Assembly: GCA_963932465.1 (NCBI GenBank)
Contig: CAWVRF010001047.1
Coordinates: 1 to 64,000, forward strand
Source of the DNA: Maratus speciosus
Taxonomy: Eukaryota; Arthropoda; Arachnida; Araneae; Salticidae
Reading direction: 5' to 3'
Length of the DNA stretch: 64,000 nt
Each line of letters opens with the position of its first letter. Positions within the stretch are counted from its first letter, which is position 1. The notes beneath the pieces were generated by a model that worked only from the letters and a program-made list of their open reading frames with translations, had not been told where the DNA came from and ran no database searches. The position numbers were made by a program, and so were the translations under genes. This document shows positions 24,778-36,159 of this stretch, piece after piece.

Positions 24778-25210
24778 ATTTTATTAAGGGTGTATTCCGA
24801 TCCAAACTGCTGATTTTCTGATTCATTTTAAAATTAATTTTTGCTCTCAAACGCATCAAACTGGGAAATTCTCTTACTTAGAAACTATATAATGTGCCGT
24901 GCTTCTTAATTTTTTGATAAATGCAGAAAATACTGTAAAAAACGCTGTCAAAGTTTGCGTTTTGAACCGAATTTTCCGAAGCGGGCGATCTGGGAATGAA
25001 AAAAATAGTCATACTGAGAAAATAATTGTTTAAAAATCAAATTCTAATTAATTGAGCTGAAAATGAAATCACACGGCATGTTAAACATGTCTTCAGAAAT
25101 CACCCCAGCAAGTTTCATGTTTTTACTTTTAAAAATGAGTCTGAAAATGTCTCAGAAAATTTCGAGCTGTTGAGGGTGGAAAAATATTTTTTCGAATACA
25201 CCCTTAAAAG
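24778..25210 (+). repeat. F4 dispersed repeat (copy 3)
   Basis: Starts ATTAAGGGTGTATTCCGATC and continues through TTGCTCTCAAACGCATCAAA, AACTATATAATGTGCCGTG, GAAAATTTCGAGCTGTTGAG and CGAATACACCCTTA. The order and orientation are those of 33135-33560. The distal part with the CCGGCCCG end is missing. Confidence 0.65.
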
Positions 25211-25619
25211 AAAATTTTTCCTTTTATTTTGATCTTCACAGTCATTATAGGGGAACTGCAACAGTGAAATATTTCAAAAGCTAAAATGTAGAAATGTAAA
25301 TAAAAGTAAAAAATAAAGAGTGTTAAATACCCTATTAAATTTTGAAGTTTAAATCTATTAAATTACGGTTAAACGTTGAGAAAACAATTTAGATGACAAA
25401 ACAATTAGGGGAGGCAGGGGTGATTAGGATAACTTTTTTTGACAATTTGAACTTTGGCAATTAATTGCCGGAGAATGATATGTACTAATGATATGTATAA
25501 GTTTACTCAGTGCGTACTTGTCTCTTGAAATGTGTAAATAATTATTTTAATGTATCATATTACCAGGTAAAAATGCCTGTTTGATCCCAATTACCCTCAT
25601 GAAATGGGATAATTGGGAT

Positions 25620-26223
25620 CAGGGACGAAACTAGCCTTTTTTGCACCCGGTGCAAAACATGAATTTTGGCGCTCCAACCCCCCCCCTCTTCCGCAAAGTA
25701 TATTTACAAAAAAGAATTTTACTGATTTTCTAATAGCCGACTTATTTTAAATTTTAAAATATGTAATACTGAACTACGTAATCTACAGTGGCGGATCCAA
25801 GGAGAAGGTCACGGGGGTCTTAAACCCCCTCTGAACACCAACAAAAATATTCTAAAGATCATTAAAATTAAATACACAGTAGAGTCCCAATTATCCGAGT
25901 CCCGCTTAACCGAGTTTTCGCTTTAACCGAGTTATTTTCTTCTGATGGACTGATGGCTTCCATTATTATGAAACAGCCATTATAAATGAAGTGTTAAGTG
26001 AAAGGTTAAGAGCAGCCGTAAAAAGTTAGAACTCTGATTTTCTGGTCAGAATGAGGAAAAAAATATGCCCCCCCCCCCATTCTATGAAACAGCCATTATA
26101 ATGGAAGACATCAGTCCATCAAATGAAAATGATCCCTTCCAAAGGTATAATCCTTCATTTGGCGCCACTTCGTTCTGGCGCTCGGAGCACATGCCCCCCC
26201 CCCCCCCCTTAATTTCGGCCCTG
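25620..26223. mobile_element. hAT element with exact 8-bp duplication, carrying orphan transposon ends
   Basis: Left end CAGGGACGAAACTAGCC and right end TAATTTCGGCCCTG are inverted. The flanks ATTGGGAT (25612-25619) and ATTGGGAT (26224-26231) are an exact 8-bp duplication, diagnostic of hAT-type insertion. Inside lie two orphan ends: a hAT-style CAGTGGCGGATCCAAGG at 25786 and a Tigger/pogo-style CAGTAGAGTCCCAATTATCC at 25877, neither with a partner. ATGAAACAGCCATTATAA is also repeated within the element. The C runs at 26066-26077 and 26194-26208 are uninterrupted. No transposase frame is present. Confidence 0.8.
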
Positions 26224-26231
26224 ATTGGGAT

Positions 26232-26782
26232 CCTTGTTATTTTCTCTCATGCCTTACAAGATACAGTCATGGGTATTAAATGGGATTAAAAGATCTCTGT
26301 GTGCACAACTGTGTGCGCATCTTACAGCAAGATATATTTGGTTTTACAACTACAACTATTCTCAGAGATACTGTTTTGGTAAGATAAAAATGCTGGAAAA
26401 AACATTTTAGAAGGGATTTTCAATATTCACATATTTTACACTCTGCCTACAAAACAAAATCGAATGCAAATTTTTCTATTGGAAATTAAACCATTCTTGT
26501 ATTACTAAAGTACTAATTAAATTTTTAAAGTTAAAAAAATCATTTTTTTTTTCAAAATAACATGAAATGCAAGAGAAGGGGGAAAAGGATCAGTCAAAAC
26601 TCATATGTTGCGAAGAAAGAAAAATTTATTTAGGTTGAAAGAGTTGAGTCGTAATTAGGCCTAAAATATGCAGTGAAGGCTAAAATTTGAAATAAATGCA
26701 AAATAACATTGTAAAATTAAGGTTTTGCTAACACAAAATGTGCAGTAAAGTAAACCAAATTAGGGGTATTTCAGAAGATCTG
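26232..26782. other. Non-coding DNA left of SINE copy 3
   Basis: Nothing recognised apart from the left target-site duplication TTCAGAAGATCTG at 26770-26782. Confidence 0.5.
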
Positions 26783-27022
26783 GTTGGTTGGTTGGTTGAT
26801 TTTTGACGGCCAATTACCTGCACGAGGGATATAGGCCCGGGGGGAGTGCCCTTCGTGGGGGTCTTTCTAAGGGAACCTAACCCGTATTTACGCATGGAAA
26901 TCCATGGCTCGAAGAAAACCACAAAAACCCGAACGATTAGGCCGACGGGCGCGATTGGGTTCGAACCCAGCACCTCCCGTCTACCAGCTTCGAGAGCAGA
27001 ACCTCTCAGCCACTGGTGGGGC
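26783..27022 (-). mobile_element. Full-length tRNA-derived SINE, copy 3
   Basis: Same family and orientation as 8358-8604. The (CAAC)n tail is at 26783-26798, the B box GGTTCGAACCC at 26957-26967 and the A box TGGCTGAGAGG at 27002-27012. The flanks TTCAGAAGATCTG (26770-26782) and TTCAGAGGATCTG (27023-27035) differ at one base. Open frames of 122 and 65 residues across the element are chance translations of the SINE. Confidence 0.88.
26957..27012 (-). promoter_or_regulatory. Internal RNA polymerase III promoter of SINE copy 3
   Basis: A box TGGCTGAGAGG (27002-27012) and B box GGTTCGAACCC (26957-26967) in tRNA-like order on the minus strand. Confidence 0.7.
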
Positions 27023-27035
27023 TTCAGAGGATCTG

Positions 27036-27464
27036 AAAATTGAAAAGTTAAAAAATGATAAATAAACACCAAAATAAAAAATACATTGTAAAGCACAATT
27101 TAATTTAAATAGAAAATAAAATATGCAATTCAATTAACCCTTAACCTAAAAACTATATTATCCTATTTACCCCGAAAATGCTATTTCTGAGATAATTACA
27201 ATTATGAAGATTTTTAAAACTGTGCTTCGTTTATTGCAAAACGTAACTATTTTCTCTTAAAAACAACATTTTTCTAGATTTAAATCCATAGCTATATATC
27301 AATATTCCTACATTTTTTTTACACAGAACTTTTTAAATTAAAACATTCTCTCGAGGACGGATGGCGTTTTCCTTTGTGTTCTGAGAAAACAGCGATTACT
27401 TTTACAGGAACATATATTTTCACTCCAAAAAAATTGCACATGTAGAATATTGTAATACAAAATA
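27036..27464. other. AT-rich non-coding DNA
   Basis: No gene or repeat recognised. Confidence 0.45.
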
Positions 27465-27765
27465 GCGATTCGTGCCCAAAATTTTAAAATCCCGTCCAAA
27501 AGAATATCGTGGGCGGGAGGCTCCCGTCCAAAAAAATTTCACCATTTTCCGGAAAGTTTGCATTTTTAAACTACAATCAAATCCCGTGAATACCCAGCTA
27601 GTTTTGTGGTATTTTCGTGACCGATTGCCAAATTTTGCGCGTTTTTTACCGCGAAAGATCGTTAAAATTTACGATATTTTTCCCGCGACCGAGTGGCGAA
27701 TTCAGAAATGATTTTGTGCCGAATTTTCCGAAAATTTAAGGCATTCGGTTCCGAAAATTATTTAA
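27465..27765 (+). other. CpG-rich patch with a 79-codon open frame, unknown
   Basis: About 300 bp with some 20 or more CpG dinucleotides, unlike the CpG-poor DNA on both sides. The plus strand is open for 79 codons (27472-27711, non-ATG opening) with many basic residues, but I recognise no domain and there is no clear start. The motif CCCGTCCAAAA occurs twice (27492, 27524) around a GGGCGGGAGGCTCCCG near-palindrome. It may be a young repeat not yet depleted of CpG, or a fragment of a gene. Confidence 0.35.
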
Positions 27766-30179
27766 TTGAATTTCAAGCCTTGCATACATATTATATAAAA
27801 GAAAAATATTTACACAAGTTTGCAGCATTTAAGCAATTGATAAATCTTGAATACGTATGAGAGTGCAGTTAGATTTATGTCTAACTGCTACCTGTCTAAC
27901 TTGTGTGCCTTTCTTTCTTTCTTTTATTACTTTAGCATCATAAAACTGAAATTAACATTTTATAAATTCAGAATTAAAAATATATATATATCCATTTTGC
28001 TTGTTTTAGTAAAGAAATGAAATAACAAACTATATAATTTTTTAAGGTTATTGTTCTTAAAAACACTTTTTTTTTTATCAACAACTCAGAAGTTTTTAAT
28101 TTCTAAAGATAAATGGACAAAACTTGACAGGTTGGACTACTGAAAAGAATTGATGTCGAATAACATTTTTCATTTTTTGAAAGATTCCCTTACTACTAAT
28201 TGAATTATAAGCGGCTGCTATCTCAAGGCTATATGTACGTGCTGTTTGTTCTTTGCGAAAAATCTTTTTAAAATATCCACATTGAAAGCATTTCCTGAGC
28301 TATTCAATGTCATAGTGCGTGAATAAGAACACTAGCATTACATTAATCTGAAATTAAAAATAACTTCCTGTATGTGTCAAAAAGTAGCCATTTTGGATTT
28401 AGGCACAGAGAAATATTTCTCATAACATAAGTTTATCACATATAAAAGAAAAACAAATAAGATTTTAACATTTTTTCAGTTGATAAACCAATCCCATGTT
28501 TATGTATGTACGTGTTTGATTCTTTTTTTTTTCTTTCTTTTTTTTACACTCATAAACTTTAAAATAAAACTTTTATTTTAACGTAAGTATTTTTGTGTAA
28601 GAAAACGTATATTTTAATCATATAAGAAACTAATTTTGAGTTACATTTGAATACGCAATTAAACCTTAAATTTTAAACAAAGTATTATTGTGATTAAAAT
28701 GTTAGAATTATTTAAATCACGTTTTTTTTTTATTAGAAAAGTTTGGATTTATTTTAATTTTTTGCTTGCATTTTTACACAGAATGACATAAAAACAATAT
28801 TAAAAATTGTTATTAATACATATTTTTCTATAAGAAAGATATTCTGAACTTAATTATACATATTGAACTGGAACATTAAGAGCCAAAAAAGTGCTAATGT
28901 ATTTAGCATATAATAAAATTAATTAGCATAAATGGAAACATATTATGTTGTTTAACATTGTTATAAAAAATTGCATTTTAAATTTAAGAATTTCACTGTT
29001 CAATTTTCCACGTCAGTACATTATCTTATGTATATAACATTTATACTTAAAAATTTGCATCCATGAATATTTATATCGCTTTCCAGGAATTTTAAATCTA
29101 TAAATTATCTTTTATTTTCAGATATTTTTTTAAAAATCGAAACCATAATATACTTAGTCTCTGTGAAAAAATACTTTTCATTAGTGTATTTATTTGTACC
29201 GTATATATTCATATAACTTAGTACACACAAGTATTAGTTACTTTTTTAAAAATCTTTGACATTGTTTTGTCAGCTTAAACTATCAACACATCGTTTTTTA
29301 TAATGAGAAATAAAAGAATTATAAACACATTTTAACATTTGAATTAAAATAAAATGTATTCAATGGAAGATTAGTTTTTCAAATAAAAACGCATATAAAT
29401 TTGTTAAAATTCAATTTCCTACAGATTTTTTTTTCTTCTTCATTAAGCGAATAACATTTTATTTATCCATCTGAATCGTTCTAGAAATACCGGACCTACA
29501 GTTCGAAGAAATACTGCGATAAAAGAAAGAATGTATTTTAAACCCGTTTTCCACTCATTCTGTCCTTGTATGCTCGACTCGAATAGTTAGCGGAAATATA
29601 GTCTGGTCAGTAATCAGTCACCGGTCATTAACAAAAGCAACAAATATCATTTTTCCCAGAGGTCTTGCCTTGCGGCGGCGTGTTAGGGGGAAAAAGTATT
29701 TCCAAGTGATTAGAGAAATAGCTTGAACTTATGAATCTTGTATTAAATGCGTTTTTAAATATGTTATAGTTAATAACAAACAAATACAGATAATAACAAG
29801 TAATTTAAATATATTATAGAAAATAATCAAACAATCATTAATAATAATAAACATTATATTATATATATATATATATATATATTATGTGGTGTTTATGTAT
29901 TCATATTATTGGTCATTTTCATTATCCTTCAATGGTATTTTTGTACAGAAAGTTTAATATATATATATATATCGCGGTTTTTTTGGTGGTTGGTATGTTT
30001 AATTAATGGTTATATATATATTAGAATTTATCGCGCGCGCGCGCGCGTTTTCAGTAAAAGAGTTGAGAAAAAAAGATTATCTTAACGAAATATACGCATG
30101 GAAACTATTAATTCATTTACCATTTCTTATTTATGTAAGCACCAACTAGATCGGCTGTATTATGAATTAATCGGCAATA
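27766..30179. other. AT-rich non-coding DNA with microsatellites
   Basis: The segment 28741-28890 is a diverged relative of the start of R1 (TTTTTACACAGAATG, TTAATTATACATATTG). (AT)n tracts lie at 29856-29882 and 29958-29972, and an alternating CG run of 16 bases lies at 30031-30048, rare in this AT-rich setting. No gene is seen. Confidence 0.5.
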
Positions 30180-30720
30180 GTTTATCCAAATAGTGCATTC
30201 AGCTTTCATTAAAGAATATTACCTTTAAGATTTTTGAAATGTTTAATCTAACGCTGGCAGAATGGAACCTAGAAAACATATCCCATTATTTTGTTTGTTA
30301 TTTTTGTTTATTCATATGATAAGTTTAATGCATATAGAAATTCTGGTTAGATAACAGACATTTTTTAACTGCACAATAAACACTCTGGACTGGCATTTAA
30401 CCCGGAATTTCTAGATTTTTTTTAATAGCATTAAAGTTACCCAATATTTAAGAATCATTTTAATATTCTTAAATCAAAATTGACAGCTTTATGACGCATT
30501 CGCGAATTCGTTTTCGTATGTAAACGCATGCGATTGGTAGTTGCTCTTTTTCAGAAACTAGGAAATCTAATATTTTTTTTCCCATTTTTCGATAAAAGCA
30601 GAGGATTATTCAGAAAAGGCTGTTAAAGTTGGCATTTTGAACTAAATTTTCAGACAAGGCAGCCAAATGTCGTTATGGGATAAAAAATCGTTTAATAGGC
30701 TTAAATGTTTAGAAAGCATG
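30180..30720 (+). repeat. F4-related dispersed repeat (copy 4)
   Basis: Contains AATATTACCTTTAAGATTTT and TTGAAATGTTTAATCTAAC, then GCTGTTAAAGTTGGCATTTT followed by GAACTAAATTTTCAG, in the order seen in copies 1 and 2. Diverged and non-coding. Confidence 0.5.
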
Positions 30721-30730
30721 TTTTAGTATA

Positions 30731-32034
30731 CTAAGGGAGCTTTGCCCTCTACTGTCATCTACGAGCTACGCTCGCCAATCCCCATTGAGACAGACACCGC
30801 AAACTCTAGAACCACGGTAATTTGATCGGCTGTAAAAAGATTGCAGAAACTGAACTATAATTTAAAAAATCAGTGTCGATCTCCTTGTAAATAGATTTCC
30901 ATTCACTTCTTTTTGATTGCGGAATTTTAAGGCCGGATCAGCTGCTGTTAAACAACTACTGACTGTTTTCATGTTTGATTAAATAAGATGTGTTAAACAT
31001 TTGAAAAAAAAAGGGGGGAGGCGCTAATATAAAATGAACTATGTAAACAGAGTCTAATCCTCCTGGTATTTTTCTAACAACGATATAAAAAAGTTCTTTT
31101 AAATAAGACATTTTAAATGTATCGCTTTATATCTGGTATAATTTTCACAAAAGTTTTCTTTCTCTTTTTAATATTCACGTGAAAATATTTTTGTTGTTAG
31201 AAAGAAAATATTTGCGATTTTTTTAAAATTCACAGCAATAGTTAAAAATATTATCTCCAAATAGGAAATAAATGTCTCGTGTAAATATATTTTTAAATTT
31301 AAACAGTTTTACAATATTATTATTTTGTCATTTGAAATAGGAGATAATTTCCTCCAATTAAGATACATAACACAGATTAATGGATTTATTATCTTAAAAT
31401 TTTCTTTCTCTTTTAATATTCACATGTACTAAACATAGATTTTATGACGTAATTTTCAATATTTTCCTGCTTTTAATACATAATCATTTAATTCTAATTT
31501 GAAAGTTTTTTCCCCTGTTTATAATAGTCCCATGTAAATATATTTTTGTTTTGAAGGAAATATTATTGTTTGCGCTGTTTCACAATTGGCAATAATTTAA
31601 AATTGTAACCTTTTCTAAAATATGTAAAAAATATCTCTCAAAAAGCTGCAAATTTGGATTTTAATGGAAATAAGCCCTCAAAAAATTAGTCAAATAATAA
31701 AAAAAATAAATGCAGTCGGCATACCGGATACTTCTAATGTAGTATATCCTTAGAAAAAAGGATTAAATTCTTATGTATAGTTTTTGCTAATGTAAAACTT
31801 CTTTAATAGAACGATTTTGACAAACTTTAACATTAAATATCGCTTAAAATAAAATTTTGATTTAAAAACGGTCCTCTTCAGCGTATTTATCAAACATTGC
31901 TCTATAATACTACCATTTTCATATTTTTGTGTGCAGTAATTTTCTTAATACTACCAAAGTAAGAGCCCTTGTCACGAAAAATTCATTTACTTCGGCGGTG
32001 ACAGCGTTAGATACCTTTTTTTAGAACACAGAGA
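30731..32034 (-). mobile_element. Helitron-like dispersed repeat, copy 1
   Basis: Shares both ends and several internal blocks with 60498-61458 in the same orientation: ACGAGCTACGCTCG near the left edge, TTTTCTTTCTCTTTTTAATA, GTTTATAATAGTC, and CGGTGACAGCG at the right edge. On the minus strand it would start TCTCTGTGTTCTAAAAAAA and end with an imperfect hairpin then CTTAG before T. The better copy ends CTAG before T. Hairpin plus CTRR plus T is the rule for Helitron 3' ends, but no Rep/helicase protein is present, so the class is only suggested. Confidence 0.5.
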
Positions 32035-32429
32035 AACATGACAATAAAAGAATAGGACTGAGAAACATTAGAAAATGTAACACACGAACTTGTCTGCTAT
32101 TATCTTACACATACTTTTCATTTATTCTATTTTACACTAAGAAATGGACTTTTATTATAAAGTTTTAAAATAGTTCTTGAACATATATCTATATATCTAT
32201 ATATAGATACATGAAAAAAAATTACATATATATATATGTAATGTTTTTTTCTGATGAGGTGGAGGGGCGAGATAAAGTGGGTGCTGTTTATGTTTTTCCT
32301 TCCGATTTTAGGTAGATTTCGTATGAAATACTACCTATTACATTCTCCCCTATGTTGGAATTTCTGAAAAATTTTTGCAGATCTACACCGATCATGACCC
32401 CTAGAATCCAAAGACACCCTCAGTAAAAA
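32035..32429. other. Non-coding DNA with a TA-rich palindrome
   Basis: ATTACATATATATATATGTA then AT at 32221-32242 is a perfect palindrome. Otherwise nothing recognised. Confidence 0.45.
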
Positions 32430-33125
32430 ACTTTATCTATCTATCTATCTATCTATGTATCTATCTGTCTACATATATCACTTTCTTCTGGACTCGATAA
32501 CTTCACAATTCTGCACAAATCTCTTCCAAACTGATACATAAAATCAAGGGGTATAAAATCTCGGTCAAGTTCGTTAATGTGCAAAATCGGACCAAGGGGA
32601 TGGAAATAGGTAGGGGTTTTGTGAAAATCGAAAAAACCCAATAACTTCTTAATTTTTGTACATATGAAATCAGTTTAAAGTTTTTATTACTTCTAAAAAT
32701 AGAGCCAAAAATTTATGTATCACAGATTTTTGATCCACTTAAAAATGGGCTCAAGGGGCGCAAAAAATAGTGTTTTTGGAAGAAAAAAAAATCATAGCTT
32801 CGTCAATTCTCAAGATATCAAATTCAATTAATTTTATTATAAATCTCCTTAATATTATCTACAACTTTTATACTCAAAAGTTTTTCATAAGACCAATTCT
32901 TAACGCAAAATAAATAAATAAATAAATAAAAACGAAAACAAAAACAAAAAGGGGGGGTTGAAGAAGGAAAAAATCCATAACTCCGTCAATTCACAAGATA
33001 TAAAATCCCCATGAATTTATCATATATCTTCTTAATATTGTCTACAACATTTATATAGACAAGTTTTTGATAGGACCAATTCTTACAGCAAAAACAAATT
33101 AAAAATACATAGCAGTTGAAGAAAA
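32430..33125. repeat. F5: degenerate ~145-183-bp tandem monomers next to a TATC tract
   Basis: A (TATC)n tract (32433-32471) is followed by monomers that share ATAACTTC or TCCGTCAATTC, then a ~120-bp body with ATCTCCTTAATATTATCTACA (split by changes) and CAAGTTTTTGATAGGACCAA. CGTCAATT occurs at 32801 and 32984 (period 183); less similar units start near 32498 and 32640. Non-coding. The order microsatellite then monomers mirrors F2 and F3. Confidence 0.6.
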
Positions 33126-33134
33126 AAATCATCT

Positions 33135-33735
33135 TATTAAGGGTGTATTCAAATCCAAACTGCTTATTTTCTTACTCATTTTTAAATTCATTTTTGCTCT
33201 CAAACGCATCCAATTGGTAGATTCTCTTATACAGAAACTATATAATGTACCGTAATGATCGAATTTTTTATAGAGGCAGAATATATTTCAAAAAATGATG
33301 TCAAAGTGGGCATTTTGAACAGATTTTCCCGAAGGGACTGTGTTAGAAACGAAAAATATTGTCCTACTGAGAAAATAATTGTTCATAAATCAAGTTTTAA
33401 GTAATTGAACGAAAAATAAAAACACAGGTCGCTTATAAATGTCTTCAAAAATCACGTGAGCAAGTTTCATATTTTTTCTATTAAAAATGAATCTGAAAAT
33501 GTGCCAGAAAATTTCGAGTTGTTGAGCATAGAAAAGTACTTTTTTGAATACCTCCTTAACATGATTCTGATAAAACCAGCTGCTATAAAAAAATGAAATA
33601 AAAACTCGTCAAAAGCGACCAGATAAAATTGTTAAAGTGGATAAATCTCTAATCATGATTTAGTTTTTGTTGGTGAAATTCGTATGCTTAACTTCGAAAT
33701 CTACCTCCGCCTGTAGGCCGGGCCGGCGAGGATAT
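33135..33735 (+). repeat. F4 dispersed repeat (copy 5), most complete
   Basis: Runs from TTAAGGGTGTATTCAAATCC to the G/C-rich end CCGCCTGTAGGCCGGGCCGG. All landmarks of the reverse copy at 19405 are present in mirrored order. It encodes nothing recognisable. Confidence 0.65.
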
Positions 33736-34126
33736 TTTAACCTATCATGTATTTATCTTAATACAATAGGTTTTGCCTGTATAAATTTTTGTGTGTACGG
33801 GGAGAAGTTTTAAACCCATTAAATGCCCTTCTAAGCTTCTCTTTAAAAAATAAAGCATTAAAAAATTTTGTCACTAAAATTCGAAAACTTATTAATCCTG
33901 TTCAAAATCTAAATATTTTTCTTCTTAATTTTTCATGTTATTGCCTTAATTCTGCTTCATCCAGACCCCAAATTGGTGTAAAATTCCAGTTCAGGAAAGT
34001 CTCCACAATGTAAAATTACCCTTTGTTCATCGTTACTCCCCCCCCCCCCTCTTGCTTATTTCTTTTCTTTTTTTATCACTGTAGATACTGATATTTTATC
34101 TCCCTCTCCTCAAAGTCCACTCTTAA
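33736..34126. other. Non-coding DNA left of the TTAA MITE
   Basis: Contains a run of 12 C near 34039-34050. A 74-codon frame here has no recognisable domain. Ends in TTAA at 34123-34126. Confidence 0.45.
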
Positions 34127-34327
34127 CCCCTTAAGGACGAGCGACCGGTATTCGTGCCGCGTAAGGTGCTCAGAATCAGTGATTTTTCTCAACAGAAAAT
34201 TTTTATTGTAAATTGTGCCTTATTTAATCCGAGCATTTTCCCGATTCAATGAGGCAAAAATTTGTGTTTTAAAAAACTGGTGATAAAAGATAAAAAAATT
34301 TAGTAAAAGACGCTCGTCCCTAAGGGG
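34127..34327. mobile_element. TTAA-flanked MITE (piggyBac-like ends)
   Basis: Left end CCCCTTAAGGACGAGCG and right end CGCTCGTCCCTAAGGGG are inverted with one mismatch over 17 bp. TTAA flanks both ends (34123-34126, 34328-34331). A TTAA target and CCC-starting ends are typical of piggyBac-derived MITEs. At 201 bp it is non-autonomous. Confidence 0.88.
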
Positions 34328-34772
34328 TTAATAAAAATAGTGGAGTTATTAAATGGAGTTTTTCTTTTGCTTACTATAACATATCTATATTTATATCTAA
34401 AACTTTCGCGCTTTTTATGGCTATAATGACTAAAAGCCTGGATTTCGCTTACTTATATTTAAAAAGGTTGTACACAAATTCTGTGTTAAATACTGCAAAG
34501 ACTAATAAGGGGGAAAAAATGAAGACAAATTGCTTGCTCTACCTTTTCTACGCCTATGCAATGATTCCCAAGCGATCAGTGTGAAATTTTGTTCTTTTTC
34601 TTTGAATAAAGTCAAAATTCGACTAACTTACATTATGTTTTTTTTTCTTTTGTTTGAAACATTTTTTCGTGGAAACTTATCGAAACCTAGTGGTTACATT
34701 AAATCAAACAAGTTCAAATAATTTCATATTTAGAACTTCAGAGTATTTAGTTTCAATTTCTTTTAATGTTTT
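34328..34772. other. AT-rich non-coding DNA
   Basis: Two overlapping short open frames (34530-34875) have no recognisable domain. Nothing else is seen. Confidence 0.45.
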
Positions 34773-36159
34773 GGGTTCCGTACTTAAAAAGTACAAACGG
34801 AACCATTATAAGATCACTCCTGTGTCTGTCAGTCCGTCTGTCACAGCCAATTTACTTATAAACTATGGAACATAAAAGTTCAAATTGGGGGAAGTAATAA
34901 AGACTATTGAGCCACATATTTACAGATTATAAAACATTTACAAATATTTTTAGAAAAATGTAGATGGGCTAATGAAGTTGCTTGGGAAAAGACATATTTT
35001 CTTTGCATATCGTGTGGGATATCGCGTGAAAGCTTTAGTAACGCTGAACTCAAAAATATATTTCTTTTAATTTTAGGTATTATATTTGCAGAGATATCGT
35101 CGAGAATGTAGTTCAAAAATATGCCCCCCCCCCCCCCACCCATCTATTTCCGAATCTACTGAAACTAAAATTATGAAAAAAATAGAGGTAGTAGACGTTA
35201 ACTTAAACCTTGCAGGAAAATTGTAGTGATTACCCTAGGTCACATAGTTTTTGAGAAAAGCGCATTTTTCCGTTAGACACAAATTTCGATTTGCGGGCAT
35301 TCAGCAAAAGTGTTGAGAAGCGCTGGCGGTACCTATCGTACCAGAAGTATAATAGCATTGTTGATAATGATTTTAGAAAAAAAAATCGTCGGTAATTAGC
35401 CGAGATATTAACCCGTAAAGTCACGGGTGGTTTGGACATACAATGACAGGGGCGGCGTACTCAATGTACCATCGACTTTTAAATCCTAGATAACAACTTT
35501 TAACGATTAATTTGTGTAATGCAATGCCCAGTAGCAGTATAAAAACAATAAACTTCAAATTGTTAAAAACAGACTAACTTAATTAGAATTAATCACATAA
35601 ATACTATAAGATTCTATGGGCTAGTTCGCATTGAGTAGATCTCTCAATGCGCCTCCCGTGTATTTAAATTTAATTAAAACATATCTGGAAAAACGCTGCA
35701 CGGACCAAGGTGGCGTTGCTACTTTGCGACTTACTTTCGAAGCGCGCTTAGCAAAATGCCAAGTTAACTGTAAAAAGAAAAGATTATTACGGCGCTAAAT
35801 TTAGTTTAACCAAAAACCCATTTAATCATTACTTCATATAATCAAATGAAGTTTAAATATGCACTACTTTTATTGTCAGTACCGAATTAAGTTCATCATA
35901 AACAGATAAGATAACATTTAAATAAGAGTTATACACAATAGCAATGTTTGACATTATTTAGGCTTTATATCTCTTTAAATTTTTATGGTATACCCATTCA
36001 TACTTTTTCTAGTATATATACAGCTATACCAAACCCTACGTTGTGCAGTTTTTTACAAAGTCTTATTTTTCCTTCAGTAACATTTTTTTTAATAATACAG
36101 TTAATAATTCATATATTTGTTGTACGGAACCCTCTGAGAGCGAGTAATAGCACTTGACA
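34773..36159. mobile_element. F6: dispersed repeat with GGGTTCCGTAC inverted ends and a CTGTC tract
   Basis: GGGTTCCGTAC at 34773-34783 is exactly inverted at 36122-36132. A local hairpin (GGTTCCG 34774-34780, CGGAACC 34798-34804) and a CTGTCAGTCCGTCTGTCAC tract near 34828-34846 follow the left end. The right end continues CTCTGAGAGCGAGTAATAGC to about 36159. This resembles, from general recollection, a dispersed repeat widespread in arthropods including Lepidoptera that begins and ends with the same words; I cannot name it with certainty. Internal short frames (34904-35439) are not genes. Confidence 0.65.

Noticed and set aside
26728..27096. 122-residue minus-strand and 65-residue plus-strand open frames
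   Set aside because: They translate the SINE at 26783-27022 and its flanks; the tRNA-like head and tail explain the sequence.
25405..27180. A larger element bounded by GGGGTGATTAGGATAAC and its loose inverse TTATCCTATTTACCCC
   Set aside because: The match is short and imperfect, and no target duplication was found.
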